In this document: positions 12,801 through 27,800 of the stretch, piece by piece | Position numbering within the stretch: position 1 is the stretch's first letter | How the letters are laid out: each line of letters begins with the position of its first letter | Assembly: GCF_028769735.1 (NCBI RefSeq) | Contig: NC_088172.1 | Location: 56,699,075-56,763,074 of the forward strand | Source: Zonotrichia leucophrys gambelii | Lineage: Eukaryota; Chordata; Aves; Passeriformes; Passerellidae | Direction of reading: 5' to 3' | Length of the DNA: 64,000 nt | Position numbers and translations under genes: made by a program | Notes under the pieces: model-generated | The model's database searches: none | Told to the model about the DNA's origin: nothing | What the model saw: only the letters and a program-made list of their open reading frames with translations

Positions 12801-15800
12801 TGAGACTGTGTTCCTGCAAAACAGAATTTAGTATTACAATTTAGTAACAAATTTGTACTACGCAGATCAGCTGCCTTACACAGTTAATTTCACTAGTTCA
12901 TGAGTTTCAAATAAATTTTTCTTTCGAGTCTTGCTTATTAAAAACTACCTAGAAAATAACAATTCTGAGGTCCTCTACTTCTCCCAGCTACTGTCCCAAT
13001 AGATGCACTTGTCCATCAATGCAACTAACAGGAAGTATGAGAGGTGTAAGAGTAGATGGGATTAAAATAGAGGTAAAAGCACCTCAGCCATGAAAAAAAG
13101 GATTCAGACACAGAAATTTCAGATCATAACACACTGACAAAACCCTCTATGCCAGCACAGAACAAAGACTTATTCTCTTTCTTGTGTTGTATATACCACT
13201 GAGAAAAGTCCACAGGCTGCACAGCACAGCACATTTTGTAGGCTGTCAGCTGTAATCAAATTTTTTACAGCCCACATTTTCACACAGGGGTCAATTATAT
13301 GCTTTACTACTTCTGTAACAATTATAGAGGTCTCTTTGCCTTGCCTTTATTGGGAAGTGACAATACTTAACAAGAACAGCTCATTATCAGACTAACTGCA
13401 GTGGAAGTACTGTAAGTTCAAACCAATTCAGGGAAAATAGCAAACACTGGAGCCAGCAGGGTCAGTTTGTTTAATATGTAGATGTTATCTCCTTCATAAA
13501 CAAGGAGAGTGGTATCAGCACAATGGCTATGCCATAGCAACAACCCTCTTAATTTTTTCCTAGTACCTGAGAGCTAAAATAAACAACTTATTTTGCAGGA
13601 GAGAGGAGCAAAAGACCATTTCAGCATTTTCATCCTCCCACATTTGTTCAAAAGAAGGCAAGGAAACAAATATTTTTGTTTCTAAGTAATAGTGTTAGTT
13701 CTTAGTAATAGTGTTAGCCTCCACGTGAGCTCTCTAATATTAAATTCTTGAAAGACAAATGCTCATAACTGAAAACTACGATTAAAGGAGGTAACTTTAG
13801 ATCTACATGAATAAAGAACGTAAAAAGACCTTTTGATCAATTTAAAAAACAGCAGGACAATATAGTGCTTGTTATATGGAGTCATGTTGTAAAGAAGCAG
13901 TTTAGAGATTAAGAATACTGCAACTTAGTTCAAGTTCAACAGACTGACTAAAAGCTTTGATACATTTTTTAATATATAAATAATTAGAAATGAAAGCTCA
14001 AAAAAATGTTCATTGTCAGGACTGAGAACCATTCATCAATGGTTGAATTAATGATGGTTCTCATAACAACTTTGCACTCCAAAGTGAGAAACACTGGTCT
14101 ATTGCACAGCTTCCAAAACCATCATGGTGACAGCAATGCTTTCCTCAGAGTCAGCTTCCACCACATTCTGCAGACTGAGAAGGCAATGCAGTTTTTATAA
14201 GACACTGTTTACCACAGCAGGAAGGCTGTACAGCGAACTGAAGGTGCACTCACAGCACAAGTAGGTGGGCTTGCATTATTTCAGTTGTAAGTGTATCTAC
14301 AGAGTTAGCAGCATGAACTTAAAACACAGGCCAGACAACCACAGAGGCTTTTAGGGTCCCTTACAGGTTTGTACAGCCTGTACAACCATAGGTGTGTCAC
14401 TTAAACTTATTTTACCTATACTATGTATGAAGCCACCACTTCAGTCACATCTGCACAGATCACAAAACCACAGAACCTGGATGAGTGCATCTTCTTAAAC
14501 TTTTTAAGGCTGAAATTGTTAAAAATTTAACTTCTACCTCATTTCTCTACAGTTTCTTTGTTTTACATGTACCTGGCATGCAATTCATAAGCTGCACATG
14601 TATTGCAAACGGACTGCTTATTCTGAACAAGACATTATGAGAAGAGAAAAAGCCTGTCAAGTTATGGATTTTGTACTTTGTACCACCCACAGCAGTGTAC
14701 AAAGACTCATGCTCCCTGACCAATTCACTTTTACCAACCCAAATATAGATATCTTCTACCTGGTCCTCATCCCCACTCTACCCTTACCAAGTGTCCCTGC
14801 ACCTTCACTACTGGTTGGGAAAAAAGAGGCAGCAAGTATCATTCCAGGTCCAGTGTCTGTACAATGCATGTGCTGTGGCACCCTGGTGCTGCATGGTGAG
14901 GAGCTAGCAGATCAGTAGGAAGATTACTTGTGGTGGTGAATTCATGCTACGTCTCTCACCTTCCTGAAGGCAGTACTTGGGGTTTCCTCTCTTGCATGCT
15001 CATGAGTTTCCATTAAACTTGTAAAAGCTTAAAGTTTTGTAAATTTAGACTAAAGTTTCCTGGTAAATCTAGTTAAGTTTTCAACAGGTTCAAAAGCTAC
15101 TCCAGGAAATGATTCTATGAAAATGCACAGATGGAAGCACAAAGAACAACTCATCAGGTCTACATCCTTCTGGGTAAGAAAACAAAATATTTATGATAAA
15201 TATTCATTCATGAAAGCTTTACTAATGTTCTTAGGCTAGATGATGTCTTCATACATAGTATTTTCAGGTGGGTGTGAAGCAGATGTTTAGAGGGTGCTTT
15301 CCATACAAGCCCACTCAACAACTAATGCTAGCATTCACACACAACTACACCAGACACAAGTCACAGTAGCCTGTGGATGTATAAAGCCAAGAACCTTTCA
15401 AGGGCAACACAGAACTCAGTGCCAGTTTACTACATGTGTGTCACACAATTCATCCCCCTGCTCCTATTCTCTAATTCCTGCTCTGACTTGTAAAAGTTCC
15501 TCCTGCAAACTAGAAAAACTGTCAGAGGAGAGCTTAGTGTCAAGCTACTTTTGGATACAGGCTGATCAGGGCAAGGATGTTACTTCAGGCATTAACTGGG
15601 AACATCTAACTATTTACACACTAATATTCTGAAGAGATTATTTCATTATAGTTCCTGTGAAGTATCAACATTATGAAGCACTTTGGATACAGAAGGACAT
15701 TTTCCATTTGAGGAAAATAAGAAAAAAAGACCAAATGAGCAAACACCCACTTTTTTCACCTTGAAGGAAAATACCAGAAAAAGAATACAAGGATAGTAAG

Positions 15801-18800
15801 GATACCTAGCTGAAATGAAACACAGTCTATTTTATGATCAGCCTTATTCTGTAAGATTTCTTTGTGATCTGAGTTGCTAAACTTGACATAGTGATGGAGA
15901 GCTGGAGATAGTGGTTTACTTTACAGTGTGTTGCAGAGATGATGTCCAATATAAAAGTACAACTTTTAACAAAAATTGCCTTTCTGCCTTAGGGATAAGC
16001 TTCTGTGAATATGATCCAAGCTCTGGCCTGATACCAGCTTAATGAAGCTCTATAATTTATCAGCTCTTCTGTTTAGATTTTGGTGAGCACTGTCTGTGAC
16101 TAATGCACCAAAATTTCTTCTTTATATGGAAGAGTCCAAAAATACAAAATGGTGATTCCAGTAAAAGATGACACTGGTGTTCTTCCAAACTGAATTTTGA
16201 CAGAGATAGCATTTAAGAATATGCATGCAGACCTAAAGTAGTTCTGGAAATATTACAGTACTTTATGTATTTCCTGGCATTTTAATGATTCATTTGTGTT
16301 CAATCTGCTCTTTATTTAGCCTACATTTTTTCTGAACTCTTCCAAAGAGTAAGGAAATGGTACAGAAAACATTTGTCTGAATGAAGCATTTACTGGACAG
16401 GGATTATAAATCATTATACCAAGGTATGTAAAAACTCAAGTTGAAATCAACATACTCATCCTCTTTTTCTCAGCTCCCAGTATCAAGTTGTGAACTAGGT
16501 TTCTTCTCAGTATCTTGACTACAGTGCTCACATTCCATGATTATACTATTTGCAAAGGAGCAAGCTAAGCATTGTTAACTTTGTTTTCAACCTAATTTTT
16601 TCTTTTAGATAACCAGTCGTGATTATGTGTCAAACTAGCTGTATGACCTGAAATAAATAAAACCCCTGCTTCCTACATGGTAGTTTGATAATCTGAACTA
16701 ATACTTGCAGCTGTTTAGTTAAACTATAAAGCTTCAGTAACTTTTAAGATTACAGAACTCTGACAGTAAAGGATTGCTCCAACACTATGCTGTATCTGTT
16801 ATCTACTATAAACTAATGCTTTCAGGTAATTCTGAGCTTCAAACAGACACACCAAAGAATATAAATGAACAATATCATAAACTGCTATTAAAATAACACT
16901 GCAATGAATCTGTTTTTAAGGGGCTGCCATACCATGCTGTTCTATGAATCAAAATTCAGCAACCCCCACCAAATGGGGCTAAAATGTCACAGGCCTTGAG
17001 TAGATTCAACAAGATCCATAATTAATTCCATGTACTAGAATCCCTACTTCTCTTCCACCTTTTATACATTGATCAAGGATTTTTATTCTTAAATTGAAAC
17101 ATACATGTATGTGTGCATATATTCACATCCATGTGTGTGTGGGGCACATGGATGTGCACATATGACAGGACGTGTGCATGTATGCACATGTGGAGTCTGT
17201 GTGCATCCAGTAACATGACCCTATGTGGTAGAGGTACAATATAGCCTTTAAAAGAGATGTTCCTAAATTCTTATGGCAACAATTTTCCTCCATTATACAG
17301 AATATTCTACTTGTGACACCTTTTCCAAAGACTTTCACCTGGCCTTCTCTGTCGTTTGTTCACTCATACCAAATCCAACAGTTTTAGAAAACTGTTAAAA
17401 ATCTTTATTTGATCTCTTCAAGTCTGCTGTCTCCCCTTAGTAATGACAAGTAAATCTTTGAGCAGAAAAATTATGCCTAGAGTGAATTTTGTGAAAAGGT
17501 CCCCAAGCTCTACATTTATAGACACGATGCTTTGTGAGCCAGTAGCTCTCTCCAACTTTTCTGACAATTTTCACATAAGAAAATGTCAGAGCTGAAATTG
17601 CTCTAGATTTCAGTACTGCATGAAGCACATTAGCACCAAACCTGAAGGATATATAACTGGTGTCAAAAAAGGGAAGAGCATGACAGCACAATCAAGTCAC
17701 TTCAATGCTCAATGGGTTAACTTCGTGATGCAACTTTATATGATGCTACAGCAGAAGACCGGATAGATTTATGATTTGGCAACACATACAGGCATTGAGA
17801 ATTAGCAACAGAACCCTTTGGCAGCAGAACCTCTCTAGGTCTGCTGTCAGACCAATTAGGACACAACCAGAAGTGACATTACTTGAGATGATGCGGACAA
17901 GTGGGATAACTTTGCAGTCCTTTATGGAGGCAAGAGGGCTTCTCCCATTTCTTAATGTACTGCCTACTACATTCAGTCCATGTTAGAAAATTAAAATGTA
18001 TATCAAACAATTTGGTTGAAGTATTCAGGAATATTTCATAGTGCATTGACTTGTGACACCACGTATCTTAGAGAAATCCCAGTATCAAATCAAACTTCCT
18101 TAAGACTTTAAATTAGCTTTAAAACAACAGTACTATGAGATCCTCAGCAGTATCAGATACACTGAGCAACCAGGGGAACTTGCAGAAGGTGCTGTCTAAA
18201 TTCAGCATACACACTATGGAACACTACTAAAGCTTCCTCAGATACTGGTAGGACAAAAACATTGTTCATAAAAAGCCTAAATAAAAATGTGCCACAGAAA
18301 CACATGAACTCACCTAACTAATTTAATTTAAGAGGGTATTACCTTCTCATCGGACATTATCCCAGCTGGATGCAACTATGCTCATATCATATGCTCAGCA
18401 GATGATGTGAAAAGGATTGCAGAAAGCATCTGAGAGAGCAGATATTGCTCAGCAGAGTGACTGAGCTGGGCTTTAAGTGACAAACCCATGTGTTTTTCAA
18501 CATAGCTTATGAAGCATCTGACAGCAACATTAACTGCTTTCCAGTATATCCACTCTGGAACTGTTTTCTATTGCAAGCCATATTAAAATAGATCACTTTT
18601 CTGTTTTTATCCAGTTAGAGAAAATACTGTACCTTACAGTAAAATCATAGGAGCAAGAGGCCAATATAGTTGCATGGAATGGTGAAAACTGCAAGAAAAC
18701 AAAACAATTTTTAAAGTTAAAACACTGTGAACACATACAGGCTTACTGTAAGCAGCAAGTTATCAAAGTTTAACTACTTAAATGGTTTTGGTTCATATCA

Positions 18801-21800
18801 CAGCATGCTGCAACAAAACAGACTACATCAATGTATTTCACCCCCATGCTTCTAATTACAAAGAATCATAGCATTAATAATCACAAGGACTGCTCTGTGG
18901 AATCCTGTTTTGCTTAGATTTCATTACAGCAGTACCAAATAACTCTGTTGTAAAGTTAAGAAGTTCTGGAACAGTCATATAAACTGTCATTAAGTTCTGC
19001 TTTTGGCTAATAGACTAAGTTTCATCTTGTTATGTAAATCAAGTTTCAAACCAGCTATGTGACCAGTTAATTATTTTCAGAGAGACAAAATCTGTGCCAT
19101 GCTGCAGAGAATATAAGATATATTACCATCATTATTCTATATCCCCACAATTTTGAAATTATTTATACAAATGGGAAAATTGGAGATAAGTGGAAAAACT
19201 GAAGGCAATATAACATCACTTCATGATTTCCCTCTCTCCTACAGGGCATTTTACAGGATACACTCTTCCATGGACTCTTGCAGACTGGTCTAACAACTGC
19301 AGCATAAGAAGGATGCAATTAATCAAAAATTATTCATCTCAGCTCTAGTTTTTTTGCAACCTTCAGTTTCCAACTATTTTAAAATCTGTACTTCTCAGTA
19401 AGAAATACAACAAGCCACAGACTTGCAGGTCCCCCACACTGTGGTTCACGGTTAAGTCTTCCTGCAACACTTCTAATATTATTCACAGCAACTACAAAGT
19501 CAAAAGTTAAGTCTAGGCTATTGCCACAACCACCCAGGTTGTCCAGAGAGCAGTGTATGTTGATGGCTGCTGAAGTCTGCTGACTCTTTATTATAGCAGA
19601 ATTGAGGAATGTGCATGCTGGAACTTGAACATCTGTTGATTTCCTGCAATTTTTTTTGAGGGGAAAAAAAACGCAAAACAAAACAGGTTCTGCACCTCGG
19701 GAAAATGAATACTAGAGGGGAAGAAATACTAGAGGGCAACGAAAAACAATGGTACACTTTCCATAAGCCCCCTTTTCATGTTCTCATATTTTAAGATAAA
19801 GCAAAACCATACTGTCAAAGTTTTATCATTAACCTTAAGTATCCTAGAAACTTAGCTAAGCAAACTCTATCAAAATACTTGCCAGAGTACTACACATGTA
19901 AGTTGAAAAAATTTGCATAATGTCTTTCTGCTACAAGAGAAAATTCTGTTCAATTTAGCTGTAAGATAGCACAATTTTAGATACCACCACATCATCCATC
20001 CTGACTCCAACATATCTTTTTAGGTAAATTTGAAAACTATAACCGTGTTTCAGTGTAAGATATTGAAGCCAGCTAAGAACGTGAGGATCAAATGCACCAA
20101 CATCAAAAATCACCCAAAAAGGACTCCAGATGACCTCAGTGCTCTGATAATGCCCTGTACTGCAGTGAAAGACCATAAAAATCTGAGGAATCCTGACAGT
20201 TTTGTTTTGGGTAGAATTCCTTGCCAGCCTCAGATCTGCTGCCAAGACTTGCGGTTTCCACTTTTTTTTCCACTTCAAACTGTGTGCTCCTGTACCCCTC
20301 CTTTGTGTCAAGGCTTGCAATTGTGTGGTTGAGCAACAAACTGAAACAGTTTAATGATCCAGACAGAAACTAGTCACTTCCAGGGACAGGGTTTTCAGTC
20401 AGAGCCATCAGCTGCAGCTTCACAATCGCTTGTGTCAGCACAGCACAGGGGAAGGGATATCAGTAGGGGCAGCTGCCTCTACAGACGCAGCATCCAGGCC
20501 TCTCCCTCAACTCACTGTGACTGGTGAGTTACACCACACAAGTGGAGATACTGCACCACTTCGAAGGGCTGCCCCACACTGTCATATCTTATGTGCTCAG
20601 GGACCATGGCTGTCTTGAAATGGAAGCAATGAAAGCCTGGTAGGATGGAATAGAAGCCATGTACTCTCAGTGAACCTCCTTTGCACATGGATGCATCTTC
20701 TCCTATGAAAAATATTTCACAGAGCCAGATTAGAGAATAGTCATGAAGGCATTAAATTAGAAAAAAAAGACTCAGCATCAATCACCAGTGAGGAAAGCAC
20801 ACCAGGGGTAGCAGGGATAAGGAGAGCAGGTGCTCCTCATGTTATCTGACCATGAAAAGGATTTGTGATACAGAATAACTACCTGAATCACACCCTTTTC
20901 TGACAAATTACAAACTAAGCACAGTAACTTCTAAATATGTTAGAAACATATCAATGTGAAGCAAAACACCAATCCAGGATAACTTCTTCTGCAAGAAAAA
21001 GTTTCTTTCCTAGAAAATATTAATAAACATACCTGTTCGAGAAAGGCTTTAAAAGAATTAGGAACTATCTCCTTTTCCAGGAGACTTTGATATTGATGTA
21101 TTATACTCCCACACTCTTTGTTAGTTTCAATGTTTCCCACTGAAACACAGTTTTAGTTTTTGAGCTTACCTAAAAAGATATTTGGATACATATTTTCATA
21201 CAACATGATAAAAATGTCATTGTGTGTTGAGAGCAAATTCTTATTGGTGGGTATTCTAGCTCTACACAGATAAACTGAAGTCATCTGTAGCCTTTCATGC
21301 ATACAGTTTCAAAATCCCTTTGAATGCATTAATAATTTCTTTGTATACACAAAAGTATATATTCGCAATGTGTTTTGTATCTTGTCTTCTGTGAATATTG
21401 GCCCTTTGTGTAGAAAGAGAAAAGCATCATTTAAAAATGAGTAAGGGGAAGTGTTTTCCCCATCTCAAATTTCCCTCATAATTTAGCTGAAAGTAATCTT
21501 CAAACCCTCTCCCAAGCCCTCTAACACCCTGTTGGTTTTTTCCTTCGCTATCAGATAACATAAAATATTACTGGCTTCCAGAAAAATTTGTGTAACAATT
21601 CAGTGATGGTCACTGGGAAATAAAACACAACTTACTTTTACTCTTCTGATAGCATAGGTATGACCAAGCAAGACGAACACTGGTTGCCGGATGTTCCTCA
21701 AATCCCAGCCTTTTAAGCTACAGTCAACTGCACCAGTCACCAGCAAGTTCTGATGATTTCATAAAACAAAGATATACCATGACAATTTAATTACTAAATT

Positions 21801-24800
21801 GTAGCAATGTATATGTTGGATACAGAAGTTAGATAAATCAAAAAATACAGATTCATATATCATAAATGAAGTGACACCCACAGTATGTAAATTAAAGAGC
21901 ACAGACAAACACAAACTGGTCTTCCACTTTTGACTACTATGCCCACTGGAGTTAAGCAAAATCTCTGATCTGCTTGGGCTGACCATCTCTTAGAACAAAG
22001 CTCTTCCAGAGATGTAATAGTGAATGAGAACAACAATGCAACCAGGCACGCTTTCATAAAGAGAAGATGCAATAATGTTGTAGTAAAACCCCCTGCTATT
22101 TAATGAGAGGGGTTCAATTAGCAGAACAGTGGGATGAACGGTTTTATACCTCATCATATTTGCACCAGTCACAGCTCAAGACCTCAGCCTGGTGGGCTGG
22201 TATCACAAGTTTGACTCCTGGGGTTTTCACATCCCAAATTCTTAAAGTCTGATCACCTGAAACAAAGAGAAATTGATCCAATGTTGTTGCATCAGTTACA
22301 ATTTCAATTAATCCATTAGTACTTAGCAGACAAGTGTTTCTTAGCTTTCTCATCTACCCCTAAAGACCTAGAGCATTTGTATACACCCTTCTTACAAATT
22401 CCTAACAGTTTGTAAAGATACTGAAAGCTGCATCAGCTGACAGGACAACCAAGCTTTTCAATTTTTAAAATTGGGATTTTAAAGCCCTGAATATTTAGCT
22501 TTGTGTCAACAAAAATGGATTCTCTAGCTCTCTAACTTCCAGAGAGAGAAAATTACTTAGAATTTATTATTATTATTACACTTATGTTCATTCAAGAGAC
22601 AAGTTTCATCACTAAAAGGTGATTAAAACACTCATGATTTCTATAGGAAGCATATATCAATACTACCTAAATTTAAAAAACACTGTTTTATGCTGCTACT
22701 GAAGAAATTATTGATAATTCTGTATAATTATTGTTTTCATGCCGTTTATATACAAGCACTTTGATGGTTTTAGTGCCCTGTTGGTCACTGGCTGTAAAGT
22801 ATACAGCTGGGCACAAGAAAAATCATAGCTCTTTTCAAGAAACTGGCTAGAGATCAAATCCACTCCTAGAGCCACAGCAACACTCCTAACTGCACAAACC
22901 ACCAGACTCTGCAGACTTCCCAAAACAAACGTCCCATGAAACATTTGGGAAGTTTAAATAAATAAGGCAGAGAGAGCTTAGTTCACTACATGTCACAAGT
23001 CCAGCCTTCTGACCACAGAGACCACGAGGAGCATGCTCTGGTGTTGGCTGGCTCGTCCTCAGCCCTCAGAACTGGGAGAGATGCTGCACTCTTGGTGGAT
23101 AAATTCCCCCTCTGTAAGGTGGGAACAACACCCAAATTCTCCCTGTTTTCGCTGCCCTCCCCTACTGTCAGGAGGAAGACTGCTGCTCAGTACAAGGATA
23201 GCACTCCTGACAATGGCACCCTGCAGCCAGCTGAAGCCTCAAACATCGCTGCAGAGCTCATAAAAACAGGGCAACATATGGAGAGGAAGAAACACGAGCA
23301 GCAGGGTTTTGGCAAAAGAACAGGTAGCACGCCCTGGATCCACTCTCCATTAGCCTTGCTAATCTGCTTGCCTGCAGAGGACAGTTCAGTTTCAGTTTTA
23401 AGTCTTTCTGAGATATTATAATGGACTTCTTAAAAAGCTTTTATTTTAATTTCATCAGATAACATAGATTTGAAGGGGAAACACATATTTCACGACAGAC
23501 AGGATCATTTTACCCAAGCAATATATAAATCCAGGTGAACTAGAATGAACTGCTACAGAGATACTACAGTAGCATTATGAGGGCCAAATGCATTTGGAAA
23601 AGTAAGTTATTCAGCCAATATCAATTTTGACACTAAATGTAAAATTGCCTCAATTACTTCTTTTTAAATAGAAAATACTGATGCATGAGAAAAATGAAAA
23701 AAATTGTTATTTTTCCGCGGTTTTTTGTTGTTGTTGTTGGTTTTGGTGTTTTTTTTTAAATTTGAAAATGCTAGAGTTAGCAGTTATAATTCTGGCTGGC
23801 ACTATTAGTGAAATGTTTTTAATGGAGTAACACAACATGCAAGTGAACCTTTCTGTGAATAGAAAAGACTGATCTAAAGCCAAACGAAAATCCAATTTTT
23901 CCATTTAGGTAGAAAAATCAGATTAATAAAAAAAACCCTGATAAACAGTGCAATCCTGACTCAGTGCACCTTTTAAAAAACTTTTTTTAACCTCAAGCTT
24001 ATTTCCATTCATACATATATATTTACATTTAATTTCAACAAAACCTGCAGTAAAAAAATTTGAAATTTCCACATTTCAATGAGTACTACAAATACTGAGG
24101 ATGCACTTCTTCTATAAGATAAAGCAAAAGTAGGATAATAATAATAGAAACTACAAGGAAAGCACACCTAGTACAACCATATCTATTAGCAGACACTTCT
24201 AGCTGACACACTAAAGTAAGCAACCAGAAAAGTACCCAACATTTCCCCCCTAAAATATTTCTATTTTTGTAAGAAGCAGTTTCTCTATGGCAACAGACTT
24301 TTACTGGCCCATTAGATAATTTATTATGATTTCAGAATTGTTTATACATTGTACTTGCTTTCTTTCTTTCTAATGAATATTTGTTAAATCTTGGACGAAT
24401 CAATAAAACTACACAATGTACACTCATCTATTCAAAACTTTTCAATTGATGCTAATCTACAAGTACATCATTCTTATACAGAAGATAAAGATTGCTAATG
24501 TGAATGACAATGTCTAACAGTGAAAAGATAAAGTATTTTCAAGATTTAAATCTCATGTAGGCTTAATACTATCTTTTATTTTCACAGATATATTTTACCC
24601 AAATTCATAAATCATCATCTCCAAAGTCCTGTGAGAACAACCAGCTAAGCAATCATTTCTAAACAGTGCAGAGGTATAACAGTAACTACAAAAAATAGCT
24701 AGGTATTTGGGAGGTTAATAAAACCCCATGAAACCTTAAACACTATCTGAAGGAGAAAAAAATTCTAACTAGGACAGGTACAATGTTTTTCAGGAACCAG

Positions 24801-27800
24801 CTTCCACTAGACCAGGTTGCTCAAAACCCCATCCAACCTGGTGTGGAACACTTTCACAGATGAGGCATCCACAGCTTCTCTGGGCAACCTGTTCTGGTGC
24901 CTCATCGCCCTCCAAATACAGAATTTCTTCCTAATACTTAACCTAAACCTACCCTCTTTCAGTTTAAAGCATTACCTCTACTTCACTACATTCATTTGTA
25001 AAAAGACAAAACCATCGCAATTAAAGCAGTGCCACTGAATGATGACAAGTTTACATTACTTGCTACCTTACATGTATTTTTAAATACTGAACCAGATTAA
25101 ATTATTTAGCCTGAATTAAACAGAAAATCTGTGGGAAAATTAAAAGCAGAACCCAAATCTCATGACTCTCAAAACCAATCATTTTATGTGTGTTAAAATG
25201 ATAGTGCTGATTGCTTCTATCACAGATAATTATTCTGATTTTGGCTGAAATAGAGATATTTTTCTTCCAAGTAGCTGGTACAGTGCTGTGATTTGGATTT
25301 AAGATGAGAATGATGTTGCTAACACACTGATGTTTTGGTTGTCACTGAGGAGTGCTTACACTAAGTCAAGGACTTTTCAGCTCCTCATGATGCCCTGCCA
25401 GCGGCGGGGCTGGCACTGCACAAGAAGCTGGAAAGGGACACAGCCAGAACAGCTGACCAAAGGGATACCCCATAACACAAGGCATCATGCTTAACCTACA
25501 AAGCTGGGAGAAGAAAAAGGAAGAAAGAGATGTTTGGAATGACGGCACCTGTCTTCCCAAGTAACCATAATGCATGACGGAACCACACTTTCCAAGACAT
25601 GCCAGAACACATGCCTGCCCATGGAAAGTGGTGAACAAATTCCTTGTTCTGCTCTGACATTCACAGCTTTTGCTTCACCTATTAAACTGTCTCTACCACA
25701 ACCCATGAGTTTTCCAGCTTTGACCCTTCTGATTCTCCCTTAATCCCACTGTGGGGGAGTGACTGAGTGGCTGCGTGAGACTGAGCTGTCAATGGGGGTT
25801 AAACCAATACAACAGTACAAGAAAACTTAGAACAGGAATAATAAAGCTCATGGAATTCCACACAAAGTGACAGATATAACAGTGACACACATAACAGCTT
25901 CAGTGAAATCATCCAAAAGCACTACTGAATAAACAAAATCTATCACCATGTAGCACAACTTACCTAGCAAGCACACATAATTACCAGTGGAAATGTACTT
26001 TCCAACTGGTCAGTTCTAGTCTGATACAAAATGCTGTCAAACTAAAAATTACAAGAGTATTAAATTATTATAGGGAAAAGCCCAACTAATTATTTTTCTA
26101 AAAAGAATAAAAAAATGAAATGAAATGAAATGAAATGAAATGATTACTTTTTGAAAGTTACTGATATGTTACTGAAACACCACTACTGAGAAGCTGCACT
26201 AATTCAGCAAATGTTCTCTCACTAGAACACCTAGTGTACACCTTCCCCAGCTCATTATTTCATGCAATATGATTGGTTCAATCATAGATGTTTTTACAAT
26301 TTGAATACCAAACACAGAAAGGTGCACCAAGACTACATGCCAGCTTGATCTATGAAACTACAGCTTGGCAACCCCCTTACTACACACATTTATTACCAAG
26401 AGACCAGTAAGCAAGAAGAGACTTCTTAAAAAGCAACTCACTAACTCAGGGCTGGTAGTAAAACAGAACATGAGATAAAAAATGGATTTTAGTTTCAATG
26501 TTAAAGTCTAGCACTCAATGCAAGGACTTACAAGAGTGGGATCTGGATTTACAGATTCATTTGTAAAGTAGCAAAGCTACAGTCATCCAACACTTTTGTC
26601 AACATAATAAAACTGTATCAGAAATTATCACATCTTGTTGTGATACAAGAAAAATTTTTGCCCTGGGCTTTGAGTCTGAAAAACAAGTCTTTGAGCAAAG
26701 AATACAATTAATTGATCTATTCTGATGAATACACACATTGTCAGGCAGATTTCAAACAAATTTATTTCCCTTATTAATGAATTAAGATATTATTAAAATT
26801 ATGTACCTGCCCTAATCAGTAAACTTAAAGACTGATTTAAAAAGGAAAGCAGTATTAAAACTAAGGCCCCAGTATTTAATAAAATAGCTATCAGTCATTC
26901 TAAATCTGGGCTTTGTTAAATCCAAAACATCCATATTTTTATTTGTCAGTGTTGTATCTGTATCGAAGAATACTTGCAGATAAAGTTGAAATGGTATTTA
27001 TTAGGTACTTTATATTGTTAAAGGACAATAAACCCAACTGATACTAAAAAGGATTCTTTCTTTATAAACCACAGGACTAAGCAAGGCCTATTGCTCTGCA
27101 GTCATGGAGAATCATTTAGCAGAACTGATTAACATTTGACTAAATACTACTACTGTGTGCATTTCAAATGCTTTTTGTGAGATTCTTACCAATTTGCTCT
27201 CTGGGTTAAAAAAAAAAAAATCTAGGCAAATGACATAATGACTCATTAAACCCCTTTAGCCATGAGGCTGCTGTTAATGCTGTTAGTGGCTTCATGTCAC
27301 TTCTTTAATGACATTTTCCACATCAGTGTGTTTCCAGCGTAAGGCAGACATTTACCAGGGCTCTGGTTTGGTGCCACACGTACACCTGAACATCCTGCTT
27401 ATCTGCTCAGAAATTGTTACTGACATCACAACAGCATTTATTTACACATCCAGAATTAAAAGTTTGCTCTGTTACTATGAACTCCCAATTTAAAAAATAA
27501 CAGTAACAAAAAAAAGATAAGCCATTTACTTTCAGATTTTGGAGTACAAATGATTGTGAATGAAGACAACAGCATGGTAAAATACCTCGCATGTCCCTGT
27601 AAATGTTAAATGGAAGTTTATTAGATGCTGAATAAAACCTAATTTGACTGAAGCATGAGACATATATATCTTCTGCAATTCAATTGCATTTTATTGTCCA
27701 CTGCAGACAAGCTCAGTTTTCTTGTATGTATTCAGAATGGAGACTTAATGAAGCAAAAAAAGCTATACCCAGTATCAAATTCTTTCTCAATTGCTTTTTA

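Larger units (their letters stand above)
12318..18632 (-). other. PEX7 intron 8 (6.3 kb)
   Basis: Mostly unique AT-rich sequence. It contains a short tandem repeat at 13683-13720, a 10-bp inverted repeat at 14023-14063 and a TG-rich 12-bp inverted repeat at 17124-17156. No dispersed repeat family or RNA gene is recognised. Confidence 0.85.
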
